NCBI RefSeq assembly: GCF_005938385.1 | Contig: NZ_VCRA01000018.1 | Span: forward strand, 62,385-126,384 | Source of the DNA: Paenibacillus mesophilus | GTDB taxonomy: Bacteria > Bacillota > Bacilli > Paenibacillales > NBRC-103111 | Length of the DNA: 64,000 nt | Reading direction: 5' to 3' | In this document: in pieces, positions 1 through 7,785 of the stretch | How positions within the stretch are numbered: the stretch's first letter is position 1 | Layout of the letters: every line of letters begins with the position of its first letter | Program-made: the position numbers and the translations under genes | The notes under the pieces: generated by a model | Database searches by the model: none | The model's input: only the letters and a program-made list of their open reading frames with translations | Told to the model about the DNA's origin: nothing

Positions 1-626
1 GCAATGCATTCGTTATCGTCAGGGCGAACGAGTCCGTTTCGCTATGGTTGTCGCACCGGCCGTTGACAGGAGTGCTCTCGTTCTTCCGTGGGCGGCAGCC
101 GATCGTCGATCCGAAGCTGGAGGAGAAGCAGCCGTCGCAGCCGGTAGTCGAATGGAGCATGCGGAAGACGGTGCGGAAGCCGTTCTGCTTCCGGGCGGTC
201 GACAAGACGGAGGCCTATACGGCGGAGCGCGTGATTGACGGGTATACCCGTCCTTACGGCGGCCCGCGCATGTGGGTGTCCGAACCGATGGCCGAAGGCG
301 GGGAAGAGTGGCTGGAGCTTCAATGGCCGCAAGAGGTTCCGCTTTCCGAGGTACAGTTGATCTGGAACGACGACGTCAACGAATATTTGATCAATCTGCA
401 TTATATCCGCACATCGTTCGACGTCATGCCCGAGCTCGCCGCCGATTACCGGCTGGAAGCTTGGGTCGGGGGCGAATGGAGGATGCTTCACCGGGAGACG
501 GACAATCGCAAGCGCAAAAAAACTCACCGGTTCGATTCGGTGAGCACCGCACGGCTGCGCATCGTCGTCGAGCGGACGAACGGCTGTCCCCGCGCGGAGC
601 TGGTGGAAATTCGCGCTTATTCTTAA
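1..626 (+). CDS. FAD-dependent oxidoreductase, C-terminal part (5' end outside window)
   Basis: The reading frame is open from base 3 and ends in TAA, so only about 207 C-terminal residues are visible. The first residues (NAFVIVRANESVSLWL) look like the closing strands of the large FAD-dependent oxidoreductases (FAD_oxidored family) common in Paenibacillus. The remaining ~150 residues resemble a beta-sandwich, F5/8 type C-like appendage, with conserved pieces such as MWVSEP and LIWNDDVNEYL. In that family the flavin domain is N-terminal and would lie upstream of the window. The assignment rests on the C-terminal architecture alone; the catalytic part cannot be seen. A strong hairpin follows the stop codon. 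Confidence 0.6.
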   Translation, partial: NAFVIVRANESVSLWLSHRPLTGVLSFFRGRQPIVDPKLEEKQPSQPVVEWSMRKTVRKPFCFRAVDKTEAYTAERVIDGYTRPYGGPRMWVSEPMAEGGEEWLELQWPQEVPLSEVQLIWNDDVNEYLINLHYIRTSFDVMPELAADYRLEAWVGGEWRMLHRETDNRKRKKTHRFDSVSTARLRIVVERTNGCPRAELVEIRAYS

Positions 627-645
627 TCGTAACCGTATGGATCGA

Positions 646-687
646 GGGGCCGGGCAAACGCGATTCGCGTTCGCCCGGCCCCTGTTT
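646..687 (+). terminator. Hairpin terminator after the FAD oxidoreductase gene
   Basis: A 10-bp perfect stem (GGGGCCGGGC with GCCCGGCCCC) encloses a second short stem (AACGC/GCGTT). It starts about 20 nt after the stop codon. The T-tract is weak (TGTTTGG), so termination efficiency is uncertain. Confidence 0.6.
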
Positions 688-792
688 GGATTGACGGCGG
701 ATCAGCCGTCCGACCTATTTGGGCTGGTGGCGGACATGGTCGCAAGTGCGGACAAAGCAGCGGCAAAAGGACCGTATACAGCGTTCGTCAAG

Positions 793-804
793 TATAGTAC
801 TATA
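793..804. promoter_or_regulatory. 12-bp perfect palindrome upstream of the methyltransferase
   Basis: TATAGTACTATA is a perfect palindrome about 65 nt upstream of the GTG start of the methyltransferase. It could be an operator or overlap a -10 element. No regulator can be assigned. Confidence 0.3.
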
Positions 805-870
805 AAGTTAGTTTCATTTATCGGGATTGGGTTTCATTAGATGGAACATCAATTGAAGGAGGATGGCGCG

Positions 871-1650
871 GTGAACGATTCGATTAAAGAACAGGTCCAG
901 CGGCAATTTTCCAGGAACGCGCAGCATTATGTTGCGAGCCCATTGCACGCGAAAGGCGGAGATTTGTCTTATCTGGTTTCCGTATCGGAAGCGGACGGCA
1001 ATATGGAGGTTCTGGATATCGCGACCGGAGGCGGCCATGTGGCGAATGCGCTTGCCCCGCTCGTCCGTCGGGTGACCGCTTGCGATTTGACCAAAGAAAT
1101 GCTGGAGGCAGCGGCCGCCTTTATACGCGGCAACGGCCATTCGAACGTCGACTTTGTCGAAGGCGATGCGGAACGGCTTCCTTTTCCCGACGGCGCTTTC
1201 GATCTGGTCACTTGCCGGATAGCGGCTCATCATTTTCCCGACGTTCCGGCATTCGCGGCGGAATCGTTCCGCGTGTTGAAGCCGGGTGGCAGACTGCTGC
1301 TTATCGACAATGTCGCTCCGGAGAACGGGATGTTCGACCGGTTCTATAACGAAGTAGAGAAGCAAAGAGATCCGAGCCATGTCCGGGCCTGGACAAAGAC
1401 CGAATGGATCCGCCTGCTCGAAGTATCGGGCTTCCGGGTCGATTCCATGGTGCGCTTTCCGAAAATGTTTCAGTTTCGCGACTGGTGCGGCAGAGCGGGG
1501 CTTCCGAAGGAACAGGCCGATCTGCTGGAGAGCAAGCTGCTGCAAGCCCCTGAGGAGATGCGGCGGTTTTTCTCGGTCCAAGCCGACGAATCCGGCAATC
1601 TGGTCAGCTTCGGCGGCGAATCGGCCTGCTTCCGGGCGATCCGGCCGTAA
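871..1650 (+). CDS. Class I SAM-dependent methyltransferase (UbiE-like)
   Basis: The product is 259 residues with a Rossmann methyltransferase fold. Motif I is VLDIATGGGHVA (about residues 47-58), motif II ends in ACDLT, and the post-motif LKPGGRLLLIDN is typical of the UbiE/COQ5-like group. The substrate cannot be predicted. The GTG at 871 is chosen because a perfect AAGGAGG lies at 856-862, 8 nt upstream. An in-frame ATG at 841 would put that ribosome binding site inside the gene. It appears monocistronic, with an 87-bp gap to the next gene. Confidence 0.8.
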   Translation: MNDSIKEQVQRQFSRNAQHYVASPLHAKGGDLSYLVSVSEADGNMEVLDIATGGGHVANALAPLVRRVTACDLTKEMLEAAAAFIRGNGHSNVDFVEGDAERLPFPDGAFDLVTCRIAAHHFPDVPAFAAESFRVLKPGGRLLLIDNVAPENGMFDRFYNEVEKQRDPSHVRAWTKTEWIRLLEVSGFRVDSMVRFPKMFQFRDWCGRAGLPKEQADLLESKLLQAPEEMRRFFSVQADESGNLVSFGGESACFRAIRP

Positions 1651-1737
1651 ATCGCAAGCCGCGAGGCGCACACATCGGGACATTCGCTCATATGTTACGG
1701 ATGTAGGTTCGATCCATAACGAAAAGGACTGAAAGTC

Positions 1738-2457
1738 GTGTATACTTTTTCACTAGCGCTACTTCCTTATGCAAGCCAACCGTACAATAGTTCGAGAAAC
1801 CCCTATAACCTTGTTGCGGGGCAAATCATCGGTATCCCTTGCGCGCCGCCGCCAATACCGGTTGCGGACCCTTACACGTTTCCTTCTTACCGGTCATCTG
1901 GGCAGGGAGGAATCGGCCAAGCGCAATTGGATCTGATCAACGAAATGCGCACCCTGTGGGAACAGCACGTGGCGTGGACAAGGATGCTGATCATTAGCAT
2001 AGCATCCGACCTGCCTGACGAGGCGCTTGTGACGAAACGGCTCCTCCGCAACCCTCCCGATATGGCTGCCGTATTCAGACGCTATTATGGGGATGAGATC
2101 GCTTCGCAGTTCAACAAGCTGTTTACGGACCATCTCGTCATTCCCGCGCGTCTTGTGAAAGCGGCCAAGGCCGGCGACCAGAAGGCCGCTGCGGAAGAGG
2201 AGAAGAAATGGTACGCCAACGCCGACGAACTGGCCGCGTTCCTCTCCGGAATCAATCCGAACTGGTCCGAGAAAGCGTTGAAAGCGATGCTGCACGAGCA
2301 TCTCAAGCTGACCAAATCGGAAGCGGTGTACCGGCTTACGAAGGACTACGCCGCCGACATCGCCGTGTTCGATGAGATCGAGAAGCAAGCGTTGGCCATG
2401 GCGGACGAGTTCGCGAACGGAATCGTAAAGCAATTTCCGGATCGATTCCGGAAGTAA
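1738..2457 (+). CDS. Unknown protein with a LysM-like N-terminal remnant
   Basis: This 239-residue protein has a GTG start. Residues ~15-35 (SRNPYNLVAGQIIGIPC) match the last third of a LysM repeat, but the first two thirds are absent. A short proline/serine linker follows. From about residue 60 the protein is helical and charged, with a repeated pattern of LLRNPPDMAAVFRRYYG, KLFTDHL and WYANADELAAFLSGINP-type segments. There is no signal peptide. Proteins with a full LysM plus this helical region occur in Paenibacillus, where LysM often marks spore or cell-wall proteins. Function is unknown. A good terminator hairpin lies 6 nt after the stop. Confidence 0.6.
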   Translation: MYTFSLALLPYASQPYNSSRNPYNLVAGQIIGIPCAPPPIPVADPYTFPSYRSSGQGGIGQAQLDLINEMRTLWEQHVAWTRMLIISIASDLPDEALVTKRLLRNPPDMAAVFRRYYGDEIASQFNKLFTDHLVIPARLVKAAKAGDQKAAAEEEKKWYANADELAAFLSGINPNWSEKALKAMLHEHLKLTKSEAVYRLTKDYAADIAVFDEIEKQALAMADEFANGIVKQFPDRFRK

Positions 2458-2463
2458 AAGGCT

Positions 2464-2496
2464 GGAGCGGTATGCTGATGCATGCCGCTCCTTTTC
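2464..2496 (+). terminator. Rho-independent terminator of the LysM-remnant gene
   Basis: GGAGCGG pairs with CCGCTCC, enclosing ATGC/GCAT, and is followed by TTTTC. It begins just after the stop codon at 2457. Confidence 0.75.
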
Positions 2497-2635
2497 AAGT
2501 AGAACCGCTGTGCGGTCCTGTTTCATGGTGCCATGCCGGTCACGATGGAATAGTAGTTGGTTACTTCAGGCATTCCCGCCAAACGATTTCCCGTTTACCC
2601 TAAAAAGTAATTTTTTTTACCATTAAACGCAATAC

Positions 2636-3148
2636 TTATTTTTCCAGTATACAGTCTGGCCTAGACTTCAGCTTAGGACGGATTTTGTCCATAATCCGAA
2701 ATTGCAGCGAGCGGATGGCGTTCTCGCTTATGCCGATTCGGCGCGCGCTCTCTCTAACCGATAAACCGCGGAAAAACCGGTATTCGATCAACCGGCGGTT
2801 TACCGGAGGCAAAGCTTGTATGGCCGCGCGGGCTTCGGCGCGCATTTCCGTTTGCAGCACGATCGATTCGACCGTTTCTCCGGCCAAATAGGGCAGCACG
2901 TCCTCTAGCGCTACCGGTGCGGGGATTGTTTTATTTTTGCGGTACCGGTCGATCAGCAAGTTTCTGGAAATCGTCTTCATGAACGCCCGCATGTTGTCCG
3001 GAGGGGTATGCCGTCCACGTAACGAGGAGATCGCTCTCAGAAACGCTTCCTGGGTTAAATCTTCCGCATCGAAGCCGTTTCCAAGACTTCTATAAAAATA
3101 GGCGTAAAGCTCTTTCCGGTGCTCGTTCCATATGTTCTCCCAATCCAT
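2636..3148 (-). CDS. ECF-type RNA polymerase sigma factor
   Basis: The product is 170 residues. Sigma region 2 spans about residues 1-75, with the hallmark DAEDLTQEAFLRA and the region 2.4-like FMKTISRNLLIDRYRK. Region 4 (about 115-165) has ALPPVNRRLIEYRFFRGLSVRESARRIGISENAIRSL-type features including the helix-turn-helix. The ATG at 3148 is preceded by GAGGAGA on the coding strand. An upstream TTG would add 25 residues of non-sigma sequence. No anti-sigma gene is adjacent: the upstream neighbour is a DUF445 gene with its own terminator. Its target promoters and control are not visible. Confidence 0.85.
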   Translation of the reverse strand: MDWENIWNEHRKELYAYFYRSLGNGFDAEDLTQEAFLRAISSLRGRHTPPDNMRAFMKTISRNLLIDRYRKNKTIPAPVALEDVLPYLAGETVESIVLQTEMRAEARAAIQALPPVNRRLIEYRFFRGLSVRESARRIGISENAIRSLQFRIMDKIRPKLKSRPDCILEK

Positions 3149-3228
3149 CGTCGTCTCCTCGGTTCCGGTTGTCGTTACGCCAATAATGGCATGCGTTCGT
3201 GACAACCGTATGAACAAGCTCAAGCGTC

Positions 3229-3266
3229 AAAAAAGGGCCGTCCCGGTGCGAACCGGGCGGCCCTGT
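3229..3266 (-). terminator. Terminator of the DUF445 gene
   Basis: Read on the minus strand, two stacked 6-bp stems (GGGCCG/CGGCCC and CCCGGT/ACCGGG) are followed by TTTTTTG. It separates the DUF445 gene from the sigma factor gene. Confidence 0.8.
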
Positions 3267-3295
3267 ATCGGCGTGCTAGGCAGAAAGCTTCCCTG

Positions 3296-4546
3296 TCAGG
3301 CGACAAGGAGATGGATCGCGGCCAGCACGAGACCGATGAAGAAGCCGCAAATCGCTCCGTTTACGCGGATCCATTGCAGGTCCGAGCCGATTTTGTCCTC
3401 GAGCATCGCAATGAGCGTCTCGTTGTCGTATTTGCGTATATTTTCTTCGATCAGCGTACCGATCTTGTGATGGTTGCTCTCGATCCATTCGGCCAGCTTG
3501 TCCTGTATAAACGTCTCGATGCGTTCGATCTGCGCTTCGTCCTCCCGCAGCCTCGCGATCGCTTGCTCGAGAACGGGGGCGGCCACTTCCTTCGGATAAG
3601 CTTCCGTATGGATGTAAGCCAGCAGCCGTTCGCGCGTCTGCACGAGAAAGGCATTCAAATTTTCGGACAGGTTCAGTCTTTCCACCAGATCCCGTTTCCA
3701 CTGCTCCAGCGCTTGTTTCGTCTCGGGCTTGGCCAGAACCGTTTCGAGCTTTACCCGGATCGTATCGGACAGGCCGACGCGGGTCGGGTTGTTTTCCTTG
3801 CGCAGCTCCCATATTTGCGACTGCAGCAGCTGACGGATCGTCTCGCCGAGCCGTTCCTCGCTCATGAAGCCCGCGAACGCGTTCAAGGCGAACGACATCA
3901 GCCCGCTCGTCTGAATGCTGCTGATGCCTTCGGCAGCCATCGCGCCCAACTGCCGGACCGTCGACTCGCGGTTGATATACTCCTCGGCGAAGTCGAGCAC
4001 GAAATCGAGCGCCTTGCCGTCCCAGTTTCTGGCGAAGCCGTATTCGACCAGACCTGTCGCGAGCGCGGCGGTATCGACCTCTTCCAGCCGGCGGCCGATT
4101 TCCCGCTCCAGTACGGGACCGAGCTGTTCCAATGGGAACGAACGGACGACAAAGCCGCTCACGCCCGTTATCGCTCTCGTCCCCTCCTCCGTGCGGATGC
4201 GGGCTTCCACGCCGTCCAGCAGCCGGGTCGCGATCGCAAACTGCTTCAGCTTGTCGCGGATGCTCTGCTTGCTGAGCAAGTCGTTCTGGACGGTAGATAC
4301 GAGCGCCTTCGTTACTTTCTCGCGGTTGTTCGGCAAGATCGCGGTATGTGGAATCGGAATGCCGAGCGGGTGGCGGAACAGCGCGGTTACGGCGAACCAG
4401 TCGGCGAGTCCGCCTACGAGTCCGGCTTCGAAGCCGCTGCGGAGAAACCGGACCCAGGCAATCGAATCGAACGGAATCGTAATTAAAAATCCGGCCGCCA
4501 TTACCGCGAGAGATACGGTGGCTATGTGTCTCGTATTTCGTTTCAC
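3296..4546 (-). CDS. DUF445 family membrane protein (YjiN-like)
   Basis: This is a 416-residue protein, full length for the family (E. coli YjiN is about this size). An N-terminal hydrophobic segment (residues ~8-28) is followed by the conserved DUF445 block GLVGGLADWFAVTALFRHPLGIPIPHTAILP. Long amphipathic helices come next, then a C-terminal transmembrane segment (ICGFFIGLVLAAIHLLVA). The family is found in membranes and has no established biochemical function. The gene is divergent from the siderophore permease operon and has its own terminator. Confidence 0.85.
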   Translation of the reverse strand: MKRNTRHIATVSLAVMAAGFLITIPFDSIAWVRFLRSGFEAGLVGGLADWFAVTALFRHPLGIPIPHTAILPNNREKVTKALVSTVQNDLLSKQSIRDKLKQFAIATRLLDGVEARIRTEEGTRAITGVSGFVVRSFPLEQLGPVLEREIGRRLEEVDTAALATGLVEYGFARNWDGKALDFVLDFAEEYINRESTVRQLGAMAAEGISSIQTSGLMSFALNAFAGFMSEERLGETIRQLLQSQIWELRKENNPTRVGLSDTIRVKLETVLAKPETKQALEQWKRDLVERLNLSENLNAFLVQTRERLLAYIHTEAYPKEVAAPVLEQAIARLREDEAQIERIETFIQDKLAEWIESNHHKIGTLIEENIRKYDNETLIAMLEDKIGSDLQWIRVNGAICGFFIGLVLAAIHLLVA

Positions 4547-4671
4547 TTCTCGTTCAACCCCTGTATGTACGAATTGGGCAGGCCGGATGAACCGGGCCGT
4601 ACTACGTTTTCCTTATCATTGTACTCTATTTGCGGAAATTCCAAAAATATAAATTGGGCTGCAGAAATGAA

Positions 4672-4700
4672 TTGACATTTCATGGGGCCGGTTATACCAT
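4672..4700 (+). promoter_or_regulatory. SigA promoter of the siderophore permease operon
   Basis: TTGACA (4672-4677) and TACCAT (4695-4700) are separated by 17 bp. They lie directly upstream of the Fur box and 50 nt before the first permease gene. Confidence 0.65.
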
Positions 4701-4706
4701 ATGTAT

Positions 4707-4731
4707 TGAAAATGAGAATCGTTATCAATAA
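4707..4731 (+). promoter_or_regulatory. Fur box
   Basis: The core at 4713-4727 is TGAGAATCGTTATCA, a 7-1-7 inverted repeat close to the Fur consensus TGATAATNATTATCA, within an AT-rich flank. It covers the expected transcription start, so iron-loaded Fur would repress the permease genes. Confidence 0.8.
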
Positions 4732-4750
4732 TAACAGACAGGGTGATTCG

Positions 4751-5794
4751 ATGTCTTCTCGATTGCAGCAAGCCGCCGAGCCTACGACTCCGATTCGCTC
4801 GCGGCCGTTTTTTGCAACGGTCATTTTGATCGTTGGCCTCGCGTTATTGGCGCTGGGCCTCGCTTTCTCGATATCCGTCGGCGCGGCGGATATTAAGCTG
4901 TCCACCGTATGGGAAGCGGTGTTCAAGTTTAATCCGGACTTGACCCAGCACCAAATCATCCAGGAGCTCCGCCTGCCGCGGGCGCTCGCCGGCGCTTTGG
5001 TGGGCGCGTGCTTTGCCGTGGCCGGCGCGATTATGCAAGGAATGACGCGCAATCCGCTGGCCGATTCCGGGCTGCTCGGGATCAATGCCGGAGCGGGCTT
5101 CGTGCTTGCGTTCATCTTTGCCTTTTTCCCCGGATTGCCGTTTCGCTACTTGATTTTGTATTCGTTTGCAGGAGCGGCGATCGGCATGCTTCTCGTCTAT
5201 GGCATCGCGGCTCTATCGAAGGGCGGCTTGAGTCCGGTACGCCTCGCGCTGGCCGGGTCCGCGGTCGGCGCGCTGCTGGTGGCGATCAGCGAGGGCGTCT
5301 CGATCTATTTCCATATCGGACAAGATTTGGCGTTCTGGTATGCGGGCGGCGTCGCCGGAACGAAATGGCTGCAGCTGAAAATGATGTTCCCATGGGTGGC
5401 CGGCGGACTGCTCGGGGCGATCGCGCTGTCGCGCTCGATTACGCTGCTAAGCCTAGGTGACGAGGTGGCGAGCGGCCTCGGCCAACGGACGGGCTTGATC
5501 AAGCTGGCCGGATCGGTGCTCGTGCTTGTGCTGGCCGGAGCGGCTGTCGCGGCGGTCGGCTCGATCGGCTTTATCGGCCTCGTCATTCCCCACGTTGCCC
5601 GTTATCTGGTCGGCGTCAATTACCGTTGGATCATCCCTTGCTCTTCGGTGCTCGGCAGCTTGCTGACCGTTATGGCCGATACGGCCGCTCGCATGATCAA
5701 TCCTCCTTATGAGACCCCGATCGGGGCGCTTATTGCACTGATCGGCGTGCCGTTCTTCCTGTATTTGGCGCGCAGAGAGGGGAGGAACCTGTAA
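4751..5794 (+). CDS. Iron-siderophore ABC transporter permease (FecCD family), first subunit
   Basis: This 347-residue polytopic protein belongs to the FecCD/BtuC family. Family blocks are present: LRLPRALAGALVGACFAVAGAIMQGMTRNPLADS-type region, GINAGAGF, and the C-terminal GSIGFIGLVIPHVAR motif that contacts the ATPase. The ATG at 4751 follows ACAGGGTGA. An upstream in-frame ATG at 4682 lies inside the promoter and Fur box region and is rejected. Its stop overlaps the start of the second permease by one base (TAATG). It should form a permease heterodimer for ferric siderophore import. No binding protein or ATPase is encoded next to it. Confidence 0.9.
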   Translation: MSSRLQQAAEPTTPIRSRPFFATVILIVGLALLALGLAFSISVGAADIKLSTVWEAVFKFNPDLTQHQIIQELRLPRALAGALVGACFAVAGAIMQGMTRNPLADSGLLGINAGAGFVLAFIFAFFPGLPFRYLILYSFAGAAIGMLLVYGIAALSKGGLSPVRLALAGSAVGALLVAISEGVSIYFHIGQDLAFWYAGGVAGTKWLQLKMMFPWVAGGLLGAIALSRSITLLSLGDEVASGLGQRTGLIKLAGSVLVLVLAGAAVAAVGSIGFIGLVIPHVARYLVGVNYRWIIPCSSVLGSLLTVMADTAARMINPPYETPIGALIALIGVPFFLYLARREGRNL

Positions 5795-6828
5795 TGGACA
5801 TCACCTATCTGGAGAACGAGCGGAGACGCAAGGCGATAAAATATACGACCGTTGGGACCGTCCTCGGCCTGCTTATTATAACCGCGTTTATAATCAGCAT
5901 GAACACCGGCTATATGCGGCTTACGCCGTTCGAAGTGCTGAAAACGCTGTTCGGCGCGGGAACGTCCAAGCAGCATCTCGTCCTGTTCGAGTTCCGTCTG
6001 CCTCGCATCGTCATCTCCGTGCTGGTCGGCGCCGGCCTGGCCGTCTCGGGATGCATTTTGCAGGGCGTATCGCGGAATGCTCTGGCCGACCCGGGCATCC
6101 TCGGCATTAACGCGGGGGCGGGCTTGGCGGTCGTTCTGTTCATCACGTATATGAAGAAGGCCGGCATCACCTCGGTATTTTTGCTGCCGCTTCTTTCGCT
6201 GGTCGGTGCCGGATTGACGGCCGCGTTAATCTTCTCGCTCGCTTATAAGAAAAATCAAGGGCTTATGCCGATCCGCCTCATTCTGGTAGGGATCGCGGTT
6301 GCGGCCGGCATCTCGGCCGCGATGATCGTCCTGACGATCAAGCTCGACCCGCAGCAGTATCAATTCGTGCAAGTTTGGCTTGCGGGCAGCATTTGGGGAA
6401 CGAATTGGAAGTACGTAACGGCACTGCTTCCCTGGATCGTCATCCTGCTGCCGTACGTGTTCTATAAATCGCGCATATTCAACGTGCTTCAGTTGGGCGA
6501 CCATGCCGCGGTCGGACTCGGGACGCCCGTCGAGCGGGAGCGGCTGAAAATGCTGTCGGCGGCCGTAGCCTTGGCCGCTTCTTGCGTCGCGGTCGGCGGA
6601 GGCATCGGCTTTGTCGGCTTGATCGGACCGCACTTGGCCCGCCGTCTTGTCGGTCCAAGCTACCAGGTGCTGCTTCCGGCGTCGGCTCTTGCCGGCGGGC
6701 TGCTGCTGCTCGTTGCCGACACGCTCGGCCGCTCGGTAATGCAGCCGTCGGAAATTCCGACAGGGATCGTAGTAGCGATCATCGGCGCCCCCTATTTCCT
6801 GTACCTGCTCGCGAAATCGAAAGCTTGA
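5794..6828 (+). CDS. Iron-siderophore ABC transporter permease (FecCD family), second subunit
   Basis: The product is 344 residues, a paralogue of the preceding permease with the same landmarks: FEFRLPRIVISVLVGAGLAVSGCILQG, NALADPGILGINAGAG, and GGIGFVGLIGPHLARRLVG near the C-terminus. A one-base overlap with the upstream gene implies translational coupling. A rho-independent terminator follows, so the transcript contains only the two permeases. The partner ATPase (FhuC/YusV type) and the lipoprotein receptor must be encoded elsewhere; in Bacillus one shared ATPase serves several such permeases. Confidence 0.9.
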   Translation: MDITYLENERRRKAIKYTTVGTVLGLLIITAFIISMNTGYMRLTPFEVLKTLFGAGTSKQHLVLFEFRLPRIVISVLVGAGLAVSGCILQGVSRNALADPGILGINAGAGLAVVLFITYMKKAGITSVFLLPLLSLVGAGLTAALIFSLAYKKNQGLMPIRLILVGIAVAAGISAAMIVLTIKLDPQQYQFVQVWLAGSIWGTNWKYVTALLPWIVILLPYVFYKSRIFNVLQLGDHAAVGLGTPVERERLKMLSAAVALAASCVAVGGGIGFVGLIGPHLARRLVGPSYQVLLPASALAGGLLLLVADTLGRSVMQPSEIPTGIVVAIIGAPYFLYLLAKSKA

Positions 6829-6842
6829 GCAATACCTTATTC

Positions 6843-6893
6843 AGAGATCCGTATCCTGTCGGCCGGTCCGCAGGGGGCGGATCTCGTCTTTTT
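6843..6893 (+). terminator. Terminator of the siderophore permease operon
   Basis: GAGATCCG pairs with CGGATCTC around a GC-rich loop and is followed by GTCTTTTTT. Confidence 0.75.
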
Positions 6894-6906
6894 TGCCGGA
6901 CAGCCG

Positions 6907-6914
6907 CATACACT
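6907..6914 (+). promoter_or_regulatory. Possible SigE -10 element for yunB
   Basis: CATACACT matches the SigE/SigK -10 consensus CATACANT and sits 41 nt before the yunB start. No clear -35 element is present, so this is tentative. Confidence 0.3.
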
Positions 6915-6955
6915 GGTACGGTCAAGGATGCCAACGGATCGGGGGAACACGCTGC

Positions 6956-7732
6956 ATGTTGAGACGCGGATGGCGGAGCCGGCCGACCAAGAAAGGGAGA
7001 CGGAAAGCATTTTTCATCGCGATGCTCATTTTCTTCCTGTTCTCGCTCCAATCGTTCATCTTCATCGAGAAAAACTTGCGTCCCCCGCTCATGCACGTCG
7101 CCATGCTCCGGGTGAAGCAGGTCGCCACACAGGCGATCAATACGGCAATCACCGAGCAAATTTCGCGCGCGCAAAGCTTCGACAAGCTGATCGATTGGCG
7201 GACGGACAAGAACGGTAAAATAACCGGATTCATGCTCAACTACGGGGAGCATATGAAAATAACGTCGGAAACGGTAAGCACGGTGCAGAACGTGTTGAAC
7301 GGACTGAAGGACATCCCGGAGCATATTCCGGTCGGGCAGGCGATGGACAGCGCCATTATCGCTTCGTTCGGTCCGAAAATTCCGATCAAATTCACGCCCA
7401 TCGGCGCGGTCAAAGTCGACTTGAGCACGCGGCAGCAGGATGCGGGCATCAATATGATTTTGGTGGAAGTGTATATCCGGATTACGGCCGAGGTCGCGAT
7501 CATCATCCCGTTCGACTCGGAACCGGAAGTGGTGGAGACGGAAATTCCGATCTCGTACGTGCTCGTAGTCGGCGACGTGCCGATGTATTATTACGACAGC
7601 AAAGGAAACCCGAGCGGGAAAACGTCGTCCGCTCCGCCCAGCATCGCGATTCCGCAGATCAATCCGGAAGGAGCCAAGACGGAGACGGAGGCGAAGACGG
7701 AAGCGGGGACAAAAGGAGGCGCCGCCAAATGA
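6956..7732 (+). CDS. yunB: Sporulation protein YunB
   Basis: The product is 258 residues, matching B. subtilis YunB in length. One N-terminal transmembrane helix (AFFIAMLIFFLFSLQSFIFI) follows a basic leader. The extracytoplasmic domain contains the conserved PPLMHVAMLRVKQVATQAINTAI, ISYVLVVGDVPMYYYD and related blocks. The last ~35 residues are low complexity (KTETEAKTEAGTK). YunB belongs to the SigE regulon in Bacillus and is needed for efficient sporulation; its mechanism is unknown. The ATG at 6956 follows GGGGGAAC. It lies in the same neighbourhood as lipA, yutD and an M23 peptidase, as in Bacillus. Confidence 0.9.
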   Translation: MLRRGWRSRPTKKGRRKAFFIAMLIFFLFSLQSFIFIEKNLRPPLMHVAMLRVKQVATQAINTAITEQISRAQSFDKLIDWRTDKNGKITGFMLNYGEHMKITSETVSTVQNVLNGLKDIPEHIPVGQAMDSAIIASFGPKIPIKFTPIGAVKVDLSTRQQDAGINMILVEVYIRITAEVAIIIPFDSEPEVVETEIPISYVLVVGDVPMYYYDSKGNPSGKTSSAPPSIAIPQINPEGAKTETEAKTEAGTKGGAAK

Positions 7733-7785
7733 AGCGGCACCCGGATATAGAAGTTTGGCTCGCGGAGAACGTGCGGCCGGAGCGG

